A stretch of DNA of 64,000 bases from Hermatobates lingyangjiaoensis (lineage: Eukaryota; Arthropoda; Insecta; Hemiptera; Hermatobatidae), in NCBI GenBank assembly GCA_026182355.1, contig JAPFBL010000001.1, positions 372,001-436,000 on the forward strand, given 5' to 3'. A program made the position numbers and the translations under genes. This document shows, piece after piece, positions 57,650-64,000 of the stretch. The notes under the pieces were generated by a model. The model ran no database searches, was not told the origin of the DNA, and saw nothing but the letters and a program-made list of their open reading frames with translations. The stretch's first letter is position 1. Every line of letters begins with the position of its first letter.

Positions 57650-59960
57650 AATAATTCACACCAGTATGCCTCTTAGCCACTTTCTCTTCAGAAGTCTTTG
57701 GGGATTTCCTGGAATATTTGTTGAGGAGATGTTTAAGATTAAGGAATTATTATTGTTAAAAAGATTTTTGTGGAAGCCTTTGTAGCGTGATATTGCCACT
57801 TGATAAACTTGATAAAAAATAAAGTCTGAATAGATTGTTTGATTTGGAAATGAAGAATTTTTTAAGCATTTTTGATTGGAGAGCTTGTATCCTCTGGGCA
57901 TTGCTAGAGTTTGTTACTCCCCATATTTCAATAACGTAAGTCCAAATATCCATAATCACAGATTTGTACAGTAATAGTCTATTGACACTTGTTAATTTTG
58001 AACGATTATCAAGTAAGTGAAGTAAAAGTCTATAGTGTCTGTTTAGTTCTGTTCTTTTCATTTTGGTATGGGAGCCCAAGTAAGACGTCTTTCAGGATGC
58101 AGTCTTAAGCATTTGGTGGTTGTAGCTTGAAGGGTAGGAATTTCGTTAAGAAAGACAGAAGAACATGTATCCTGCCTCAAAGCGAATGTTACATGAACAC
58201 TTTTATGTTCATTGATACGTATTTTCCAACTCTTTAACCAGGTTTCAAAAATGTTTATGTGTTCTTAAATGTAATAGTAGGCTGTGTCAGACACTTATTT
58301 AAGGAAAGTGTTGCCTTTTCGTCAGCGAATATGGCTAAGACAGTGTGAGAAGAAAATGGAATGTCAGATGAGTAGATGGAATAAAGGAGTGCCCCAATGC
58401 TTCCTTGGGGCACACCTGATTTAATCGGAAAAATAAGTGAAAGCATTGTTGAATCGTTGAGTGTTGATATCTAAACCCAAACTGGTGAGAGGGAATTAAG
58501 ATATGCGATTCTATGATTGGATAAAGTCTGCAAAAAAATATTTTTTCAAATATTTTAGACATTGTAGATAGTAGGCTAATTATACGATATTAAGAGTAAA
58601 TATAGGGTGGCTTCTGGGACTTTGGTATCATACGTATAACAGAAAATATTCATAAGGTGGGAAAGTAAGTTATAGATAATAAGTAAGTAAGTATAGTTAT
58701 AGGGTGGGAATTCTTAGCATAGAGTTATATATGTATGTGAGAAATATTATCTTTTTTCGAGGAAATAGCTTAACGATTTTGTTTGAAATAAGATCATACC
58801 CGGGAGTTTTTTTATCTGGTAGTTTTGAAATTAAGAATGAGACTTCATTTGGAGAATTGAACTTTGAGAAAATTGTTTAGTTAGCTGAAAATTTATTTAG
58901 AAGTAATAGTGAGAACAAGACTGGTTCATACTGAAGTAAGAAGAGTGATGAGGGGAATGATAGTTGATTTGAGGTCACTTTAGAAGGATGTGAGAAGAGT
59001 TGTGAAGCCTTCGGAAGGTAAAAGAAGAGGGATAAAGGTGCCTTTTGTGGTAGTTGTTCTGAAGGAGACTCTCCTGCTGAGACGCTGGTGTAGCTGATGT
59101 TCTTCTTAACTATACTCGAAGGTTTTGAAGAATTAGTTGCTGTTTTGAGGAGTTCAGTTAAGACATTATTATCCTGATCTTCTTTTGCAAATTCTTATAT
59201 ATTTTACAGCCCCTCTAACTTGCTAGATATGAACCTTCATAAAGCACAGTTAGTGAGTTCATCGATTATTTCTTGGCAATCCTCTGACCTATGAAGTCTT
59301 TCACACTTTACACAACGGGAACCAGATTGCAATATGTCTTAGTGTGCTCATAGTCTGATATCTCTTGCACTGCACTGTTCCACTTTTCTTATAGGGCTCT
59401 TCGAATATAGCTTTGCAGTGAAAGAGTTCCTTTAAATCAAAAATATCATTGTTAGTTTCTTTTGGTCCTAAATCAGTAAGGAATAAAGAAGTAAGCAGCT
59501 TTGTTACACCATGGAAACATTCGTAACATATCTTGCATTGTGACCCTTTTCTTTAAGTTCATCTTGAATAACTTCAACTGGTATTGAGTATTTCTTATGA
59601 CTACTCTAAACTTTTTTCCTGTTTGGGTTAGAACGTGTGAAAAGAAACATTTGCTTCCCTGAAATACTTGTTAATTTTGCAATATTCATCCGCTTCCTTA
59701 GGGTAGATTACAAGATCACTACCTCTAGATTTGCATGAGAAACCCTCTTTACCAATCAGCCTAGTAAGAGTGTTGATAAGGTCAGTAATGTTGGTTGCTG
59801 ACTTTAAAAATATGGGAGGTTGATTAGATAGCACAGAAAACTTATTATTTTTCTACGACAAAAATGACAAAAAGGATGGTACTGGTGAGGACAAATGGTA
59901 GTGAGTTCTACTGGAGGATTGCTGTGTTACAGTTGATGACTGTTCAGAATCAAAAGCAGC
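57650..59960 (-). mobile_element. Jockey-type non-LTR retrotransposon, decayed
   Basis: Minus-strand pieces in element order. ORF1: PPIFLKSATNITDLINTL and EYCKINKYFREANVSFHTF (59628-59834), then VEVIQDELKEKGHNARYV, and a zinc knuckle CVKCERLHRSEDC (CX2CX3HX4C, near 59300). After the ORF1 tail (ISYTSVSAGE) the sequence passes directly to ORF2 RT: LPDKKTPGYDLISNKIVK (about 58840-58790), SKIFEKIFFCRLYPI and HQFGFRYQHSTI (58415-58562), SGVPQGSIG, a mutated FADD box (FADE), then LLLYKSVIMDIWTY and the C-terminal RYKGFHKNL / LLKRKW. The endonuclease domain is missing between ORF1 and RT. Numerous stops and frameshifts; non-functional. Confidence 0.88.
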
Positions 59961-60099
59961 CCATTTGGTGAAGTATGGTTTTTTTTTTAATTACAACTAC
60001 CCTTAGAGAGTAACAAGTAATTTTGATACATGGTACAAAAGTAAGATTGAATATAAGAGTGGAGAAACTACCCATTGGTAGTACTCCATATAGATTGTT

Positions 60100-60445
60100 C
60101 TGATAATTTATATGTCCGTTGTTTCCTTTTATTTATCTGTAGGTCTTAACTTAGTTTAGTATGTAGGGTAGGAGGAATATCGAGTACTCCGAAGAACCTT
60201 CATTTTCTAGTGACTATTTAAGCTTTAGCCTTTTAGTCTTTTGTTATATTTTAGTCTTCTTATGCTCGTTTATTTATAAGTCCGTTATGTTTTCTTTTTT
60301 TATTTATTGTAGGTCTTAAGTTAGGTTTAGTTGTAGCTTAGGAGGAATATCGAGTACTCCTAAGAACCCTTGCCGTCTAGTGACTATTTAGGTTTTAGTT
60401 TTTTAGTCTTTTTATATTATTCTATTTATTTTAGGTCCTATGATC
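60100..60445. repeat. Tandem repeat, about 170-bp unit, upstream of the Jockey LINE
   Basis: Two diverged copies (60111-60280 and 60281-60445) share GGAGGAATATCGAGTACTCC and CTAGTGACTATTTA. They lie on the 5' side of the minus-strand LINE and may be 5' UTR repeats of it. Confidence 0.65.
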
Positions 60446-61245
60446 ACCTTAAGTACCAAGATAACCTGTTTTTTGCCTTGCGTTTGTGTGTTCCGATTTT
60501 GGTACTGATGCGCGAATTAAGAATTGGTTGCGCGATGTAGCATCTTGTTGCCCGCCTCCGCGCGGTCACCTTGGCAGCACCCATTTGGGGTGTGACTAAA
60601 GGGCAGCAAGTAAAATGCATCGGCCTGATTTGATTTTATGTATTTTGACCGAAAGGTATAGGTACACATCAAAGATCAAAACAGATTGTTCTGATAATCT
60701 GCCACTAGTCAGCATTTCTGAGTAGGTCTCGGGGCCAACATCTTTTTAGCCTTCTTATAGGGTTGGTAGGAATCTGATGGGATGATAATTCCTGAATAAA
60801 AGGATTTAGATTTGTTGGTAATGATTTATGGAATTTGCAGTATTGGTGAATATGTAGGAACTTTTTTTTTTACATTTGACGGAGAACGTTGTTTGGATCG
60901 TTTTCGTCTCTTTTTCATTATTGGATAACAGTGTAAAGGTAAATAAACACTACCCGTAATCGCAATATAGCTTTAAAAAGAACTAAAAGTTAAAAAATCT
61001 AAAATTCAATAAAAAATATAGAGGGGAATTATGGGTGTTGTTTACCCAGCAGTTGAGATATTAGAGTTCTCAAACGAGACTCCAGATGTTGATACTAGGA
61101 TTCAGAGACTCCAGTCGCTGAATATCTAGGATACACTGCAAAACTACGGCACTAGTCCGATACGTATGACAGATACTACTCAACTGATCGAGATTATCCA
61201 GTAAACTTGCTTCTATTGGTATCTCTTCTTTCAGTTAGGACTTAT
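60446..61245 (-). other. GC-richer region, possibly the Jockey 5' part
   Basis: More GC than the flanks. The minus strand shows short open pieces such as FYSGIIIPSDSYQPYKKAKK (about 60805-60745) that could be from the LINE ORF1 N-terminus, and a TTGTTCTGATAAT block also found at 60093. Assignment is uncertain. Confidence 0.35.
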
Positions 61246-63800
61246 TTTAGTCTTATTAAAAGTCTTCTTCAATTATTTTTTTAGGCATAAAACATCAAAA
61301 CAAAATTTTAAAAGTTTATCTCTCGAGCACTTGCTACAGGTTTCCAGAAATAAATTTAAATCAAGTAATCTATTATTATATAGATATTAGCATATATATT
61401 AAGAGATAAATTAAATAGATTAACTATGCATATTTGAATATTCATGTACACATTTACATAGAATATATTATATTATGATTGATTCGTTTATCATTCATTA
61501 CTGTTCAATATGTATTATATATTATTAATTTGTGAATACATCTTAAAATTGGTATTATCTTTTCAATTTAAAATAGTGATTAGAAATTTTAATATACTTG
61601 TGTGTTACTGAATATCTATAAAAATGTACACTCGTCTAGTTCTGTTATAGATAGTAGCTAGTTGTGATATCTGTGCATTTGTATATTTTTGTAAGCAGTA
61701 GTAGATTGAATCGATAAATATTGGGTTATGTGGAGATAAAAGGGTCCCCCACAACGACATTCACATCATGTCATTATTATAATTATGTCAAAGAAACAAG
61801 CCATTCAATGATTTTTCTAAAATTATTAGAACTATAGTTTAGTTTGAAAAAATACAACTACCATTATTCAATAATACCAAATTCAAATTAATAAAATCAT
61901 AACTGAAATTGAATATTTATTTTTTCATTGATCATGGGAATAAATTATAGTTTAAATGTAAAGATATACTGAATATTTTTAACAAAACCAAACCTACATT
62001 CCCTCAAATTCGTTAAATTCTCAGTAAAGCGTAAAATGTTATAGTGAGAAACTATATTTTTTTTTGTAATCAAGAAAGCAATGTCATATAATTTATGCTT
62101 TTCTAGCGTTCAACTTAATTAAACTCTTGACATATACTTATATTATCATAAATTAATGAATACATTTAATTTATATCATGCGTAAGGGAACCGCTTGTTA
62201 TCGTCATGTTGTCATGCTACACACCACCGCAGTCGAAACAAACTTTCTTCAATTAAATATTAGCTACTTTTAAAATATTTCAGAAATATTATATCTTTAC
62301 ATTTGTTAATGACAAGTTGTTGAATATCATTGATTATCTAAAACTGTTGATCCCCACAAGACTGTACCATGGTTGTCCTAATGCTTGAAACAAAATTGTT
62401 CAAATCAAATTGCATTTTATTTATACATTTTAATAAAATACTGATAACATTTATTAAGCTTATGTAACTACTTGTCAACACTTTTACCTTTGCAACGACA
62501 ATATAGAAGCACTATATTGGATCAGTGGACTTAAATGACGTTTGAGTGGATTGTCTATCGTTAAGATAATAAGTTTCAGCATTCACATTCCCGTTTATAG
62601 ACTGAAGCCACTCTATAAAATAGCAGAACGCATATTTCAAGCAATTGATGGTACTCGTTACCAGTAGTCTAACAATGTAATACCTCACCTGCCCACTGAG
62701 AGAAACTTAGATTAATAGAAACATATACAATATTTTGGCCTAAATTATGTTTTTTTAGGATCTTGAAATTGAACATCGATATAAAGAAGTGTTGTGGCTT
62801 AAATGAATGTGATAGTGCAGCAACAGGAAGGTCAGATGGAAAGAAGGGTATTGAACGAAATGGGGTGACTGCAGACATGGAAAAGATAGTATGAGGGTTG
62901 CAGGAAGAACTTTTTCTTACATCGAAAAAAAAACATAATTTATTATTAATAAAGTTTTAATTTATATCCTTGTAAGGTTTCTTGGAAAATTATTTACTAG
63001 AAGGACTTATTTGCTTAACCCTTTGTTGTTACTAAAAATTTCTTAATATACTTAATGCTTTTTCTTAATTAATTCATAAAAAGCAAGTAAAGATACTTTT
63101 TACATAAAAGTGCTACTAAAAAATTAATGAAAAGAGTTTGCGATTGCAAATAAAGGTGTTAACTCGTTTCTTCGTTTCTAAGAATTATTTTCATATTTGT
63201 AAAAATGTTTGACTTATCCCATCAGAATTCCTAAGGGAAAACTTCTACAATTTCTAGATCTTGCTTCTCTGATAAGTAACTTACTGTCAAATATCAAAGT
63301 GCACAGTAATTATTAACATTTCTAATAAAAGAAATGATAATTTTCTTCCATATACAATCATCCTAAAGTTGAATCTTTTGTGATAATTTTTTTCAGATAA
63401 ATGCTAATTCTCCTGAAATAAATCTGTAAAAAAAAGTTGGTTGGAATAAGAATTGATGATATATAATTTTTCATTGATATATAATCATAACATTGATTTC
63501 AACAAAAGATGGATGCTAAAATTGTGGATATAAGAGAAAAAGAATTAAGTATTCTCAGCCCAAACTGTATTTGACGTACTTCTAAATTTCAAATATACTT
63601 CTAAATCTTGTAATTACTTTTATAAAATCATATATATCTCAGATCATAAACTATATTTATCGGTTATTAATATCTAGTTAAATTCAGTTTATATCAGAAA
63701 ACACACATTTTTTTTGTGTTTGTACGTTTTTTCATTTTGTATTTCAGCAGTTTACAATATACGTATAAACTACCAAAAAGGTAAACTGATAGATGAAATA
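61246..63800. other. AT-rich stretch without recognised genes
   Basis: No supported coding sequence, RNA gene or repeat family. Confidence 0.5.
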
Positions 63801-63807
63801 AATATAT

Positions 63808-63990
63808 TTTGTTGAGTTATTGGACAAGCTAGTAACATTTTCAACAGACACTTTACTAATCTCTTAATTATAACATTCTCTTTAAAACACGGATAATTAT
63901 ATTTTACTGAGTTAGTAGACAAGCTAGTAACATTTTCAACAGACATTTTACTAATCTCTTAACTATAACATTCTTCTTAAAACACTAATA
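63808..63990. repeat. Tandem duplication, 95-bp unit
   Basis: Two copies share GACAAGCTAGTAACATTTTC and TTTACTAATCTCTTAA with a 95-bp period (63823 and 63918). They are highly similar, so recent. The array may continue past the window. Confidence 0.85.
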
Positions 63991-64000
63991 ATAACTGGAC

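Noticed and set aside
62669..62878. First exon of the CD36-like gene
   Set aside because: The minus-strand frame lacks a membrane segment followed by a suitable donor.

Overview
The window is AT-rich animal genomic DNA with very few genes, long introns and many transposon remains. It is most likely from an arthropod. The reasons are a CD36-family gene with consensus GT-AG introns up to 14 kb long, a Jockey-type LINE (a clade known mainly from arthropods), tRNA-derived SINEs, and several lineages of Penelope-like elements (PLEs) with GIY-YIG endonuclease domains. I cannot name the species from sequence alone.

Layout. 0-9 kb: a dispersed repeat in three copies (1-800 minus, 5.73-6.50 kb plus, 8.08-8.86 kb plus), a palindromic PLE-derived unit (0.97-1.41 kb), a tandem array of about 170-bp units that look like microexons (2.03-3.44 kb), and a 340-bp tandem duplication (4.4-5.1 kb). 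10.5-13.9 kb: a nearly complete but frameshifted PLE (family A) with an inverted fragment at its head and a hammerhead ribozyme-like 3' end. 17.4-18.2 kb: an intact 288-codon Cys-rich ORF of unknown function. 19.1-24.4 kb: a cluster of three PLE copies from two other families (B and C), with large inverted repeats, TA microsatellites and hammerhead cores. 25.8-54.1 kb (minus strand): eight exons of a CD36/scavenger receptor class B gene, giving 470 residues and lacking only the N-terminal exon. Its introns contain SINEs, a Jockey fragment, more PLE fragments and two further palindromic hammerhead units. 57.6-61 kb: a decayed Jockey LINE. The remainder is AT-rich with no recognisable genes.

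The only clear host gene is the CD36-like receptor; the 288-codon ORF may be a second. The rest is mobile DNA. Its most interesting feature is a set of very small hammerhead ribozyme candidates tied to PLE ends. They come in at least four sequence families that share one architecture: a CUGANGA core, a stem II, GAA, a six-base self-complementary (AU-only in one case) stem III that could pair between two molecules, then a cleavage base and a short stem I. In three places two such ends lie head to head in a compact palindrome, often embedded in (TA)n.
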